Part shown: piece after piece, positions 26,049 to 34,615 of the stretch
How the letters are laid out: each line of letters starts with the position of its first letter
Position numbering within the stretch: position 1 is the stretch's first letter
Assembly: GCA_028288305.1 (NCBI GenBank)
Contig: JAQBOA010000056.1
Span: forward strand, 1 to 54,025
Direction of reading: 5' to 3'
DNA: 54,025 nucleotides
From: Mucilaginibacter sp.
GTDB lineage: Bacteria; Bacteroidota; Bacteroidia; Sphingobacteriales; Sphingobacteriaceae
Position numbers and translations under genes: made by a program
Notes under the pieces: model-generated
Seen by the model: the letters and a program-made list of their open reading frames with translations, nothing else
What the model was told of the DNA's origin: nothing
Databases searched by the model: none

Positions 26049-27356
26049 TTAAGCTTTTATTAAAGGGTTGGTTGTGGCTTTTAATTCAAATATCGTAATC
26101 TCCGGTAATATTCCAACTCTTCCTTGTACCTCGAAAGACCCATAGCCAACATTTACATATAGTTGTTGTTTGCCTTCGTTATAAAGCCCTGCCCATTCTT
26201 TATAAATATATTCTATTGGGCTCCATTGAAAATGATTTGTTTGAACGCCTAACTGCATGCCATGAGTATGGCCTGAAAACATTATATCAATTTGTGGATA
26301 CTGCGGTAATATTTGTGCCCTCCAATGCGAGGGATCATGAGATAAAAGCAATTTTACAGGTAAATCGTCCGTGTTTTTTACTGTAAGGTCCATTTTTCCG
26401 CGTTTTGGGACCCAAACTAATTCACCCCAGTTTTCAACACCAAGGATACCAATCTCCTCGCCGTTAACTTTTAAACGACGGTTTTCGTTCATCAACAGAT
26501 TCCAACCCATGTTTTTATGAACAGCAATTAGATCATCCAGATTTTTCTTTTTTGCTGCAATGTCTGGCCACCATGAATAATCACCATAATCATGATTCCC
26601 GGTACAAGAATATACACCAAGCGGCGCTTTTATTTTGCTAAAAACATCTTGATAATTTATCATTTCCCTGCTTTGGGAATCAACAAGATCTCCGGTAAAA
26701 AAAATTAAATCAGCTTTTTCACGCATGAGCATTTCAACACCGCCGAGTACTGCTTTTTTGTTGTCAAAGTTGCCTGTGTGTAAGTCTGAAATCTGGCCTA
26801 TTTTAATACCATCAAAAGATTTTGGCAAATTAGGAAGATATAGCGTATGCCGCTTTATGTGATAATCGTAAAGCCCGCTTTTCATGTTAAGCTTTAATGC
26901 TGCTAATGGAATAGCTCCTGCCAGTAAGCCTGCTTTCATCAGAAATTCGGACCGGGGAATATCGAATTGGTGAGATTGAACTGTATTTGCAAGTAATGTT
27001 TTTTTGCGCCGATTAATATAATAAAGTATTACCCGGCGCAAATCATCTATTAATATAAATAGAACATACGATACTTTAAATAAGAGAACCAGGAAAAATA
27101 ATACAAGTAAAATCAGGCGGATACCAAATTCCACCCTCGAAAAAATTACAAATAGAATATCAGCGATTAATAAACAGGAAAATAGCCAATAGGCGGTAAT
27201 GAAAGATTTGTTATTAAGGAAACGCCACTTTTTCGATATGCCGCGTACGCCACTTAATACATAAAAGTCAATCGCTAAAAGCCCTGCCACTAATAAAGGC
27301 GAGGTAAAATTTTGTTTCGTATTTATTAAAAAAAGCGAATTAATAACGGTCATCAT
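26049..27356 (-). CDS. Membrane-anchored metallophosphoesterase
   Basis: About 435 residues from the ATG at 27356. The frame is open to 27428, but that would overlap the upstream ATPase gene by about 90 bases and adds a poor N-terminus. Four hydrophobic segments fill the first 140 residues. The calcineurin-like domain follows: ISDLHTGNFD, FFTGDLVDS, CTGNHDYGD, LLLSHDPSHW and MFSGHTHGMQLG, so all metal-binding residues are present. YkuE-like relatives act outside the cytoplasm on phosphodiesters or lipid phosphates. The substrate here is unknown. Confidence 0.88.
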   Translation of the reverse strand: MMTVINSLFLINTKQNFTSPLLVAGLLAIDFYVLSGVRGISKKWRFLNNKSFITAYWLFSCLLIADILFVIFSRVEFGIRLILLVLFFLVLLFKVSYVLFILIDDLRRVILYYINRRKKTLLANTVQSHQFDIPRSEFLMKAGLLAGAIPLAALKLNMKSGLYDYHIKRHTLYLPNLPKSFDGIKIGQISDLHTGNFDNKKAVLGGVEMLMREKADLIFFTGDLVDSQSREMINYQDVFSKIKAPLGVYSCTGNHDYGDYSWWPDIAAKKKNLDDLIAVHKNMGWNLLMNENRRLKVNGEEIGILGVENWGELVWVPKRGKMDLTVKNTDDLPVKLLLSHDPSHWRAQILPQYPQIDIMFSGHTHGMQLGVQTNHFQWSPIEYIYKEWAGLYNEGKQQLYVNVGYGSFEVQGRVGILPEITIFELKATTNPLIKA

Positions 27357-28839
27357 CCTGGTCGTCTTCATCAGGCTGCAGGTTGAACAGGCTGTTAAAC
27401 ATATCCGAAAAAGCAAAACCATTATCAAGGAAACCCTTATTTAATTGAGAGAATTCAGACAAGCCATGCAAAACGAATTCCATTAATAATAACTCCTGGT
27501 TTTCAGTTAAGCGGGGATGAAATTTTTTAACAAGCACCTTTAAGCCGGTAACCGAATTTAAAGCTTTTTTATATTCCTGCTGAGGGAGCTCATCAATTAC
27601 TGATAAATTATTTCCATCTCCAAACCAATTAATAATTTCGGCATATGGGTTTGGTGCTTTTGCTTTTTTAGTTTTTTCAGGATCGGGGAAAAACTGGATC
27701 AACAGTGTTTTGATTGCTTTACCAATCAGAATATTTGCCACTTTACCTGGACCTTCCAGTTCGCCTTCATAAACCAGTTCAATTTTGCCTGTAATAGCAG
27801 GTATAACGCCGAGAAAATCGGAAATCCGCACAAAGGTGCTGGTTTCATGATTTATAAGCATTCGTCTTTCGGCATTGCTTACCAGGTTTTCAAATGCTGA
27901 TATAGTTAAACGCGCCGAAACTCCCGACTTTTTGTCAATATATTCTGAGTTGCGTGCCTCAAATGCAATTTGTTCAACAAGGTTTTTTACTAAGCCGTCA
28001 GTTTCTATTGTACTGCGCTGTTCCGGAGTAAGTGATGCCTCCTGTTGTGTTATTTGACGGGAAATATCTACTGTGCGCGGATAATGGGTTAATATCTGGC
28101 TTTCAATACGGTCTTTGAGCGGGGTAACGATGGAACCGCGGTTTGTATAATCTTCAGGGTTGGCTGTAAAAACAAACTGTATATCAAGCGGAAGTCGTAA
28201 CTTAAATCCACGGATCTGTATATCCCTTTCCTGCAAAATGTTAAATAACGATACCTGTATCCGCGCCTGAAGGTCGGGCAGTTCATTGATAACAAAAATC
28301 CCCCTGTGAGCACGCGGTATTAACCCAAAATGGATAACACGCTCATCAGAGTAAGTAAGTTTCATGGTTGCAGCCTTGATAGGATCAACATCACCAATCA
28401 AATCGGCAACTGTAACATCCGGCGTTGCCAGTTTTTCGGTGTAGCGTTCAGAGCGGTGTACCCATGCAATTGGAGTATCATCACCTTTTGTGAGTACTTC
28501 GTGATGGCCGAACCATGATATAGGATTTAAAGGGTCATCATACAATTCGGAGCCTTCAATATAAGGCATATATTCATCCAGTAAGTTAACCAGTAAGCGG
28601 GCAATACGTGTTTTTGCCTGTCCGCGTAACCCCAATAATAATATGTTATGCCTCGAAAGTATCGCTGTTTGCAAATCAGGAATAACAGTATCTTCAAAAC
28701 CAACTATCCCTTCAAAACCTCCTTCTCCTTTTTTCAACTGCAAAATAAGGTTAGCCCTTAATTCATCTTTTACTGACCGGCTTTTATAATCCGTTTTTTT
28801 TAACTGACCGAGCGTTTTTATATTTAGTTTATTAGTCAT
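27340..28839 (-). CDS. MoxR/magnesium-chelatase-like AAA+ ATPase
   Basis: 499 residues. Walker A is GLRGQAKT (70-77), Walker B is IFVINELPDLQ, sensor 1 is FVFTANPEDYTNRG, and an arginine-finger region reads PLKDRIESQILTHYP. An extended C-terminal helical region of about 200 residues ends in an acidic tail (EDDQDDDRY). Such ATPases work with VWA-domain partners, as in the BchI/BchD type, to remodel or load metals into targets. The VWA protein gene lies 75 bases upstream on the same strand, which supports a pair. Confidence 0.87.
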   Translation of the reverse strand: MTNKLNIKTLGQLKKTDYKSRSVKDELRANLILQLKKGEGGFEGIVGFEDTVIPDLQTAILSRHNILLLGLRGQAKTRIARLLVNLLDEYMPYIEGSELYDDPLNPISWFGHHEVLTKGDDTPIAWVHRSERYTEKLATPDVTVADLIGDVDPIKAATMKLTYSDERVIHFGLIPRAHRGIFVINELPDLQARIQVSLFNILQERDIQIRGFKLRLPLDIQFVFTANPEDYTNRGSIVTPLKDRIESQILTHYPRTVDISRQITQQEASLTPEQRSTIETDGLVKNLVEQIAFEARNSEYIDKKSGVSARLTISAFENLVSNAERRMLINHETSTFVRISDFLGVIPAITGKIELVYEGELEGPGKVANILIGKAIKTLLIQFFPDPEKTKKAKAPNPYAEIINWFGDGNNLSVIDELPQQEYKKALNSVTGLKVLVKKFHPRLTENQELLLMEFVLHGLSEFSQLNKGFLDNGFAFSDMFNSLFNLQPDEDDQDDDRY

Positions 28840-28862
28840 TTGTCATTAAGTCATTAGTCATT
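28834..28862. repeat. Short direct repeats of GTCATT
   Basis: Four copies of GTCATT spaced by one to two bases or more span the start of the ATPase gene and its upstream leader. They are too short to call a defined element but match the word-repeat style of the other spacers. Confidence 0.45.
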
Positions 28863-28914
28863 GGGTAATTTCCACCTGCACATCTTCATATTTTCAAATT
28901 AACACATCTTCAAA

Positions 28915-30012
28915 TCACCTAACAGTTTTTCTTCTGTTACGGATATAATCTTCAAAAATGTATTCGCCTAAACCGTTCAGTGAGCTGTAAAATGCTTTAC
29001 CGCCATTAGTTTCGGTAAATTTACGTACAAATTGCTGCAGATAGGGGTCCTTGGCTATCATAAAGGTAGTGATAGGTATTTTAAGCCGCTTACATTGGGC
29101 GGCCATATTCAGGGTTTTATTAACAACCTTACGGTCGAGCCCTATGCTGTTTTTATAATATTTAGTACCTTCTTTCAGGCAGGTAGGCTTGCCATCGGTG
29201 ATCATAAATATTTGTTTGTTATGTGTTTTGCGTCTCCTTAACAAGTCGGTAGCTAATTCCAAACCTGCATAGGTATTGGTATGATATGGGCCAACCTGTA
29301 AATAAGGTAAATCCTGTAAAGTGATAGGCCAGGCATCATTACCAAAAACCACTATATCCAAAGTGTCTTTAGGATATTTGGTATGGATAAGCTCAGCCAG
29401 CGCCATAGCCACTTTTTTGGCCGGTGTTATCCTGTCTTCGCCGTATAGGATCATAGAATGTGATATATCTATCATCAATACGGTAGAAGTGAGGGTTTTA
29501 TAATCCATTTCTTCTACTTCCAGGTCACGTTCGGTCATCATAAAATCGCCGATACCATGATTAACCTGTGCGTTATGAATAGATTGCGTCATATTGATCT
29601 GGTCCAAACTGTCACCAAATTCAAACTCGCGCCGTTCAGCATTTTTTTCATCACCCTGCCCGGATTGTGGTGAGACGTGATTACCTTTACCGGATTTTTT
29701 TAGTTTGCCGAATATTTCTTCCAGCGCCGACTGGCGGATACTTTGCTCTGTTTTTGCAGTGATCCTGAACTCTCCTTTTTGATTTTCCTCGGTCAGGTAA
29801 CCTTTTTGTTTAAGGTCATCAATAAAATTACCCATGCCATATTCATCATTGGTAATGTTATATTGCTTATCAAGTTCATTCATCCATGCCAAGGCTTCGC
29901 CAGCATCGCCGGATGTATAATTAAGCAATTCCAGGAATAACTTTAATAATTCTTCAAATCCGCCCTTTGGAATTTGATTTGATTTAAACTTCGAAAATTC
30001 AAAACCGCGCAT
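28915..30012 (-). CDS. VWA-domain protein, partner of the AAA ATPase
   Basis: 365 residues. An N-terminal helical part (about 1-100) is followed by a polar Gly/Lys/Gln-rich linker (105-130) and the VWA domain (about 172-360). The MIDAS is intact: DISHS (Asp182, Ser184, Ser186), a Thr in HTNTYAGLELA, and FMITDGKPT. No signal peptide or helix is seen, so it is cytoplasmic. It is first in the minus-strand group and probably recruits substrates to the ATPase. The gap before the ATPase gene contains short direct GTCATT repeats. Confidence 0.87.
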   Translation of the reverse strand: MRGFEFSKFKSNQIPKGGFEELLKLFLELLNYTSGDAGEALAWMNELDKQYNITNDEYGMGNFIDDLKQKGYLTEENQKGEFRITAKTEQSIRQSALEEIFGKLKKSGKGNHVSPQSGQGDEKNAERREFEFGDSLDQINMTQSIHNAQVNHGIGDFMMTERDLEVEEMDYKTLTSTVLMIDISHSMILYGEDRITPAKKVAMALAELIHTKYPKDTLDIVVFGNDAWPITLQDLPYLQVGPYHTNTYAGLELATDLLRRRKTHNKQIFMITDGKPTCLKEGTKYYKNSIGLDRKVVNKTLNMAAQCKRLKIPITTFMIAKDPYLQQFVRKFTETNGGKAFYSSLNGLGEYIFEDYIRNRRKTVR

Positions 30013-30441
30013 ACGATACCCTTTCTGACATAAATTAACGGATAATTTTCTTTAAAAGTTTGAAATAGCCTCTTTTAAATTGAATTGTTATGAAACAATG
30101 ACAAAGCAAACCCAGCTCCCTCGGAATCTCCCCCCGATAGGAGGGAACTTTTAAAAAATATTTTCTTAAAGGATATATTAAGAACGAATTAAAGTCCCCC
30201 GTACCAGACCGCTGTGTGTATGCATCTTATATAAGGTTGGTTAAGCCTTTATGCCCTGTAGGGGGCTATACGTTTGTAGAATTTAATTCAAAACGTCCAT
30301 TTTGCCCCATCAGGGGTTACCCAATTCGCTAAGGGTAGCCCATGACCGGGCAAATTTGCTTTGTTATTCTGTTTTCTACAAACGGATAACCCCTACGGGG
30401 CATCTAATTTTTAATACAGACAGTAGCTTACCGATGAGGAT
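30013..30441. other. 429-base gene-free region
   Basis: No plausible coding frame. The left part (about 30100-30160) has C-runs and G-runs (TCCCTCGG, CTCCCCCC, GGAGGGAAC) that look like a worn copy of a C-rich intergenic repeat. The right part holds the MITE-like element at 30253-30401. The extreme left should carry the promoter of the VWA gene on the minus strand; TAATTTAT there is only a weak -7 match. Confidence 0.6.
30253..30401. repeat. MITE-like palindromic element with about 29-bp terminal inverted repeats
   Basis: Left end 30253-30281 (GCCCTGTAGGGG...GTTTGTAGAA) and right end 30374-30401 (TTCTACAAACGG...CTACGGGGC) are inverted copies agreeing at roughly 24 of 29 positions. Inside is a second stem: TTTGCCCCATCAGGGG and TTACCC pair with GGGTAGCCC and CCGGGCAAA. 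Similar CCCGTAGGGG/GTTTGTAGAA strings recur between genes in Bacteroidetes as far as I recall. No transposase is encoded. Confidence 0.65.
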
Positions 30442-31302
30442 TTAGGTGAGGCTTTCCGCCTCATATATAGGATTAGCGCCCCTTCTGCTTGCCACAAACG
30501 CCCCTATTTTACAGGCTCTTTCTAAAACGCTTTGCATAGGTTTTTTTTCAAGCAGCCCAGCAATAAAAGTTGCTAAAAAAGCATCCCCCGAACCAACTGT
30601 ATCTACAACGGTCACTTTAAAACCTGGATGTTCAAAAAAAACCTGGTCATGCCATACTATTGCCCCGTTTTCGCCCCGGGTAACGCAAATTGTTTTAAGA
30701 TGATAAGTTTTTTGGAATTCAATGATTTTTTCTTTTAAATTTTGGCTATTTCCACCGATCAATAATGCCGCTTCATCTTCATTCATTTTTAATACATTAG
30801 CCTTTGCCGCAAGTGTTTCAATAGTTGAGAGAGCATAATGAGGAGCACGTAAGTTTACATCAAATACCTTTAAAGCCGTTGTTTCATTCAGTAAATTTAG
30901 CAACGTATTACGTGTAGTTTCTTCCCTGCACGCCAGGCTGCCAAATACAATAGCCGATGCAGGTTCAGCAGCCTTGTTTAATACATCACTTGTTTGAATA
31001 TTATCCCATGATACCGGCTCGGGTATGATATAGGTCGCCTGCCCATTTTTGTCTAACTGAACAGTAACTTCGCAGGTAGGTAGCTTATCATCATTTTGTA
31101 ACAGATCGCTGTATAATCCGCTGGTTTTTAAAAACTCAACTAATCCCTTACCCGAAGCATCTGTACCAACCCTGCTGGCAAATAAAACCGGCATACCTTG
31201 CTGTACTAAATGGCGGGCAACATTCATAGGCGCTCCGCCGGCTACTTTTTCATCGCCAAAAGTATCCCATAATATTTCACCAAAACAAAGGATGTGTTTC
31301 AT
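30442..31302 (-). CDS. PfkB-family carbohydrate kinase (fructokinase-like)
   Basis: 286 residues. The N-terminal sugar-site signature reads GGAPMNVARHL, and the C-terminal PfkB signature with catalytic Asp reads VDTVGSGDAFLATFIAG. CVTRGENGAIVW matches the ATP-side strand. Length and order fit bacterial fructokinases, which make fructose 6-phosphate. A single gene is seen without sugar transport neighbours, so the exact sugar is uncertain. A TATCTTTA sequence (31308-31315, minus strand) stands five bases before the ATG and resembles a -7 box with a final A in place of G. Confidence 0.88.
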   Translation of the reverse strand: MKHILCFGEILWDTFGDEKVAGGAPMNVARHLVQQGMPVLFASRVGTDASGKGLVEFLKTSGLYSDLLQNDDKLPTCEVTVQLDKNGQATYIIPEPVSWDNIQTSDVLNKAAEPASAIVFGSLACREETTRNTLLNLLNETTALKVFDVNLRAPHYALSTIETLAAKANVLKMNEDEAALLIGGNSQNLKEKIIEFQKTYHLKTICVTRGENGAIVWHDQVFFEHPGFKVTVVDTVGSGDAFLATFIAGLLEKKPMQSVLERACKIGAFVASRRGANPIYEAESLT

Positions 31303-31475
31303 AAACGTAAAGATAAAGCTGGTTTACCTGATTAATATTTATCGAAGAATTTATTTTAATCTTTAGTCTGCACTAATTTATCGAATTGAAAAACTTCAAC
31401 AAACAAACATGCGTAAAAATACCTTGAAAGTTCTTAAATGCAGTAAATTAGACTCCAGACAATTATCTTTAATAT

Positions 31476-31895
31476 ATGAAAAAATATATTCTCTCCTGTT
31501 TCTTGCTTCTTTACTCTTGTTTTCTTTTTGCCCAGGATAAAGAGGCAATTATAAGAGTTTTGGAAAGACAACAAAAAGCCTGGAACAAAGGCAGTATTGA
31601 CAAGTTTATGGACGGGTACTGGAAATCTGACTCACTTATATTTGTCGGCAGCGCCGCGCCCACCTATGGCTGGCAAGCGGCCTTAGATCATTATAATGGC
31701 CGGTACCCCGATAAGTCATTTATGGGTATACTTACATTTACAATTATAAAAGTTGATCTCATTGATAAGACAAACGCTTTTGTACTGGGCGCGTGGAATT
31801 TAAAACGTTTGAAGGATAATCCAGGCGGTTATTTTACCCTATGGTTTAAAAAGATAAAAGGGGATTGGGTAATAGTGATGGATCATACGAGTTAA
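31476..31895 (+). CDS. Secreted DUF4440/NTF2-like protein
   Basis: 139 residues. The signal peptide ends CFLFAQ. The NTF2-like domain begins IIRVLERQQKAWNKGSIDKFMDGYW and ends GGYFTLWFKKIKGDWVIVMDHTS, matching the DUF4440 pattern. Members are small cone-shaped proteins that bind ligands or act as small enzymes; no catalytic residue can be assigned. The next gene starts seven bases after its stop. Confidence 0.85.
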   Translation: MKKYILSCFLLLYSCFLFAQDKEAIIRVLERQQKAWNKGSIDKFMDGYWKSDSLIFVGSAAPTYGWQAALDHYNGRYPDKSFMGILTFTIIKVDLIDKTNAFVLGAWNLKRLKDNPGGYFTLWFKKIKGDWVIVMDHTS

Positions 31896-31902
31896 ATTTG
31901 AG

Positions 31903-32166
31903 ATGGCAAGATTTAAGGTAAATAATATTTTTACGCTAACTAACCATGGGCAAGTTTTGGAAGGTGAAGTTATGGATGGAGAAATTGCTCCCGGAAACTT
32001 AATCAGGGTTTTGATTAATGAAAATGCGTTGAGTATTAAAATTAAATCCGTAGAATATATAGAAGGCAAAGAAAAAACCGAAATCCGCTTATTGGTTGGT
32101 TTTCTTGACAAAGATGTGCAGGATAAGTTAAAAATAATTGTCGGCCGAACTATTTCAATTGTATAA
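31903..32166 (+). CDS. Small protein resembling EF-Tu domain 2 beta-barrel
   Basis: 87 residues, no signal peptide. The sequence FTLTNHGQVLEGEVMDGEIAPGNLIRVLI follows the pattern of domain 2 of translational GTPases (interaction with a short loop, then a VxxGxV-like strand and a GxxxxGD-like turn). It is only this barrel, with no GTPase domain. It follows the DUF4440 gene closely, so the two are likely co-transcribed. I do not know its function. Confidence 0.65.
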   Translation: MARFKVNNIFTLTNHGQVLEGEVMDGEIAPGNLIRVLINENALSIKIKSVEYIEGKEKTEIRLLVGFLDKDVQDKLKIIVGRTISIV

Positions 32167-32326
32167 AAATTATAGTAAAGCTGTTCTTTAAATTGACTTC
32201 GGATTTTAAACAAAGTAAAATTCCTGTAACTAATTTTTTTGTGGCACGTCCTATCTGCATTGATACCTTTTGAAGATTTTAACGAAGTGGAGGGACTATC
32301 ATTTATCAATAAATTCAATTTTTGTT

Positions 32327-33529
32327 ATGAAGATATTTTTCTCCCTGCTTCTGTCATCAATATTTTTCACCTCCATTGCTCAAAAAAGAGACAACAGGAT
32401 AGTTATTGGTACAATTGATACAGTTTATTCCAAAATACTAAATGAAAAACGGGTAATTTATGTACACGTTCCCGATGGTGATAAAAATCAACGTTACCCG
32501 GTTTTATATATCCTTGACGGGGAAAATCATTTTCAATCGGCAGTCGCTATAGTTCAGCAAATAAGCGGAATTACCCCGGATATGATCGTTATAGGCATTA
32601 CCAATTCTGATCGTGAGCGGGACCTAACTCCAACACATGTTAATCCGGATAGAATTATAAATGCCAGCGATGCCAGAAAATCAGGCGGCGGGGAGAATTT
32701 TATAAGTTTCATAGAAAAAGAACTGATTCCTTACATAGATGCTCATTATCCAACCACATCCTATCGCGTTTTAAGCGGACATTCCTTAGGCGGATTAGCA
32801 GTGGTGAACGCTTTCATTAATCATACAAACTTGTTCAATGCTTATATAGCCATTGACCCAAGTTTATGGTGGGATGGCCAGAAATGGATAAAAAAGTATG
32901 AAAGTGAACTTTCCCAACATAATTTCAGCAACAGGGCATTATTTGTAGGTATTGCAAATAACTTACCTGCAGGTTTAGATACCATTTCTGTTTTAAAGGA
33001 TACCAGCATAAATTATGTGCTAACCCGGTCGGTATTAAATTTTGCACATACTTTGCATGATCTCAATTCCCCAGGGTTACGGCTTGGCTCTAAATTTTAT
33101 CCTAACGAATGGCATGGATCAGTTGAGTTAAATGCCGAATATGATGCTTTAAGATATTTGTTTAAGTTTTATCATTTCGATATGAATTATGTACGTGCGC
33201 ATCCCGGGTTAAACCCCGATTCGCTGGTAAGCGCTCATTTTAATAAGGTATCAAAACAAATGGGCTATCAGGTTTTACCTACTGAAGAAATGATAAATGA
33301 CATGGCCTATGGTTATATGGGTATGCAAAAAATGAATTACGCTTATGCGCTTTTTAAAAGAAACATTGAAAATTACCCTGAAAGTTCCAATGCCTGGGAT
33401 AGTTTGGGCGATTATTATGCCAGTGCAGGGGATAAACAAAAAGCCATAGAAGCCTACAGCAAATCATTAAGCCTTCGGGAAACTCAGGATACCAGGAGCA
33501 AGCTGGAAGTATTAAAGGGAAAGAAGTAA
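32327..33529 (+). CDS. Secreted alpha/beta-hydrolase esterase with C-terminal TPR motif
   Basis: 400 residues from the ATG at 32327 (the frame opens at 32270, but this later Met begins a clean signal peptide ending TSIAQ). The esterase domain resembles the IroE/enterochelin esterase group: RYPVLYILDGENHF, nucleophile GHSLGG, oxyanion region GITNSDRERDLTPTH, and His in NEWHGSVE. Residues about 330-395 hold two TPR-like units (AWDSLGDYYASAGDKQKAIEAY). It probably cleaves ester bonds in the periplasm. A role in siderophore use is possible but not supported by neighbours. Confidence 0.87.
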   Translation: MKIFFSLLLSSIFFTSIAQKRDNRIVIGTIDTVYSKILNEKRVIYVHVPDGDKNQRYPVLYILDGENHFQSAVAIVQQISGITPDMIVIGITNSDRERDLTPTHVNPDRIINASDARKSGGGENFISFIEKELIPYIDAHYPTTSYRVLSGHSLGGLAVVNAFINHTNLFNAYIAIDPSLWWDGQKWIKKYESELSQHNFSNRALFVGIANNLPAGLDTISVLKDTSINYVLTRSVLNFAHTLHDLNSPGLRLGSKFYPNEWHGSVELNAEYDALRYLFKFYHFDMNYVRAHPGLNPDSLVSAHFNKVSKQMGYQVLPTEEMINDMAYGYMGMQKMNYAYALFKRNIENYPESSNAWDSLGDYYASAGDKQKAIEAYSKSLSLRETQDTRSKLEVLKGKK

Positions 33530-33534
33530 GTCTG

Positions 33535-33608
33535 AAGTCTTGAGTCCTAAGTCGTTTTTTCAAACCCTTAATTAAAACTTAAAACTTTCGACTTAGGACT
33601 CAAGACTT
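33535..33608. terminator. Hairpin with perfect 20-bp arms, convergent gene ends
   Basis: Arms 33535-33554 (AAGTCTTGAGTCCTAAGTCG) and 33589-33608 are exact reverse complements with a 34-base loop. It lies between the esterase gene and the first cupin gene, overlapping the cupin stop codon. The words match the coxA-ctaA repeat at 7663-7747, so both belong to one repeat family. Confidence 0.75.
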
Positions 33609-34488
33609 AAAAAGGCCTTCCGGCAGCCAATTCCCTGTCAGCCCATTTAACAGCTAATTCCTCGCGGAATTTGGCATAATTGGCTTTAAAAGTCATTTTG
33701 AGTACGCTGTCTAAGCCGCCTTTGATAGCCAGGTTATATATGCTTGCCGCTTTACGTGTAAGTGAAGCATCCCATGCACGTAAGCTGAGGGAGTAACCGC
33801 CTTCTACATATTTCATCCAATGCCAGTAGCCGGTTGGCATAAACAAGGTATCGCCATGTTCTAAAAAGACTTCAATACCTTCCACGCCATCCAATGCCGG
33901 GAATTTTTTAATATCGGGGTTTTGTACATCATAATCTTCCAGCGCGTAAGTAGCATTGGGAATGCAGTATAGTCGGCGCTTCCATTTGTTCTCGAACAGG
34001 ATCACATGTTTGCGGCCGCCAAAATGCGTATGGAATATATGGGGCAGATCAATATCGTAATGCAAAAATGTAACTGAATTGGAACCGCCAAAAAACATGG
34101 ATGGCATGCTTTCTAAAAAGCCGCCCATCAGTTCCTTGGGGAAAGCTATATCTTCCAATAACTGCGGGGCCTGTTTAAAAATATTGAAAAAGAAGATCCT
34201 TAACTCGGTAGGTTTCGACATGATCAAGTCGATGTAATCATCAAAAGGCATTTCTGCCGCTGCCGAATTGATCGGTTTTGATGGGTCAGCTTTTGAATTA
34301 TCGTACAAAGGCACCACCTTTTTGCCTACAGCTTCTTTTAAATAGGAGGGAGTCCACTTTTCACGCGCAGGCCAATTATTAGTTAAACCTTTGATCACCA
34401 AAGGCTGGCGTGGATTTAAGTAGTTCTTCTTAAAATCTGAAGGGTTAATACTTTCAACTGTATGAATGGGGCTAAGAATAAAGCTCAT
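33607..34488 (-). CDS. JmjC-like cupin protein, copy A (putative Fe(II)/2-oxoglutarate hydroxylase)
   Basis: 293 residues, soluble. The cupin-8/JmjC-type iron site is visible: His143 and Asp145 (FLHYDIDLPHIF) and a distal His223 (GYWHWMKY). GDTLFMPTGYWHWM and WPAREKW match aspartyl/asparaginyl beta-hydroxylase-like proteins. It should hydroxylate a protein or small molecule using Fe(II), oxygen and 2-oxoglutarate. It is a tandem duplicate of the next gene; the two align end to end without gaps and are identical at well over half of positions by eye. Confidence 0.88.
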   Translation of the reverse strand: MSFILSPIHTVESINPSDFKKNYLNPRQPLVIKGLTNNWPAREKWTPSYLKEAVGKKVVPLYDNSKADPSKPINSAAAEMPFDDYIDLIMSKPTELRIFFFNIFKQAPQLLEDIAFPKELMGGFLESMPSMFFGGSNSVTFLHYDIDLPHIFHTHFGGRKHVILFENKWKRRLYCIPNATYALEDYDVQNPDIKKFPALDGVEGIEVFLEHGDTLFMPTGYWHWMKYVEGGYSLSLRAWDASLTRKAASIYNLAIKGGLDSVLKMTFKANYAKFREELAVKWADRELAAGRPF

Positions 34489-34615
34489 ATTTTCGTTTTG
34501 CTTCGGATCAAAAAAAGTTACATATAAAGCTATATTAAACGTAACTTAACATGAAAAGTAACAAATTAACGAAATTAAACTCCGAAGTGCATTAATAATT
34601 TGTTTAAAACGTCAA

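Noticed and set aside
27357..27428. Longer N-terminus for the metallophosphoesterase
   Set aside because: It would overlap the ATPase gene by about 90 bases and adds an unlikely Cys/Thr-rich start; the Met at 27356 gives a normal membrane N-terminus.
28834..28862. GTCATT repeats as an operator
   Set aside because: The repeats are short, AT-rich and irregularly spaced, and run into the coding start; no regulator link can be shown.
31839..32318. Minus-strand frame of 159 codons opposite two small genes
   Set aside because: It spans two + genes and their spacers, has no domain, and runs against good + strand genes with signal peptide and fold patterns.
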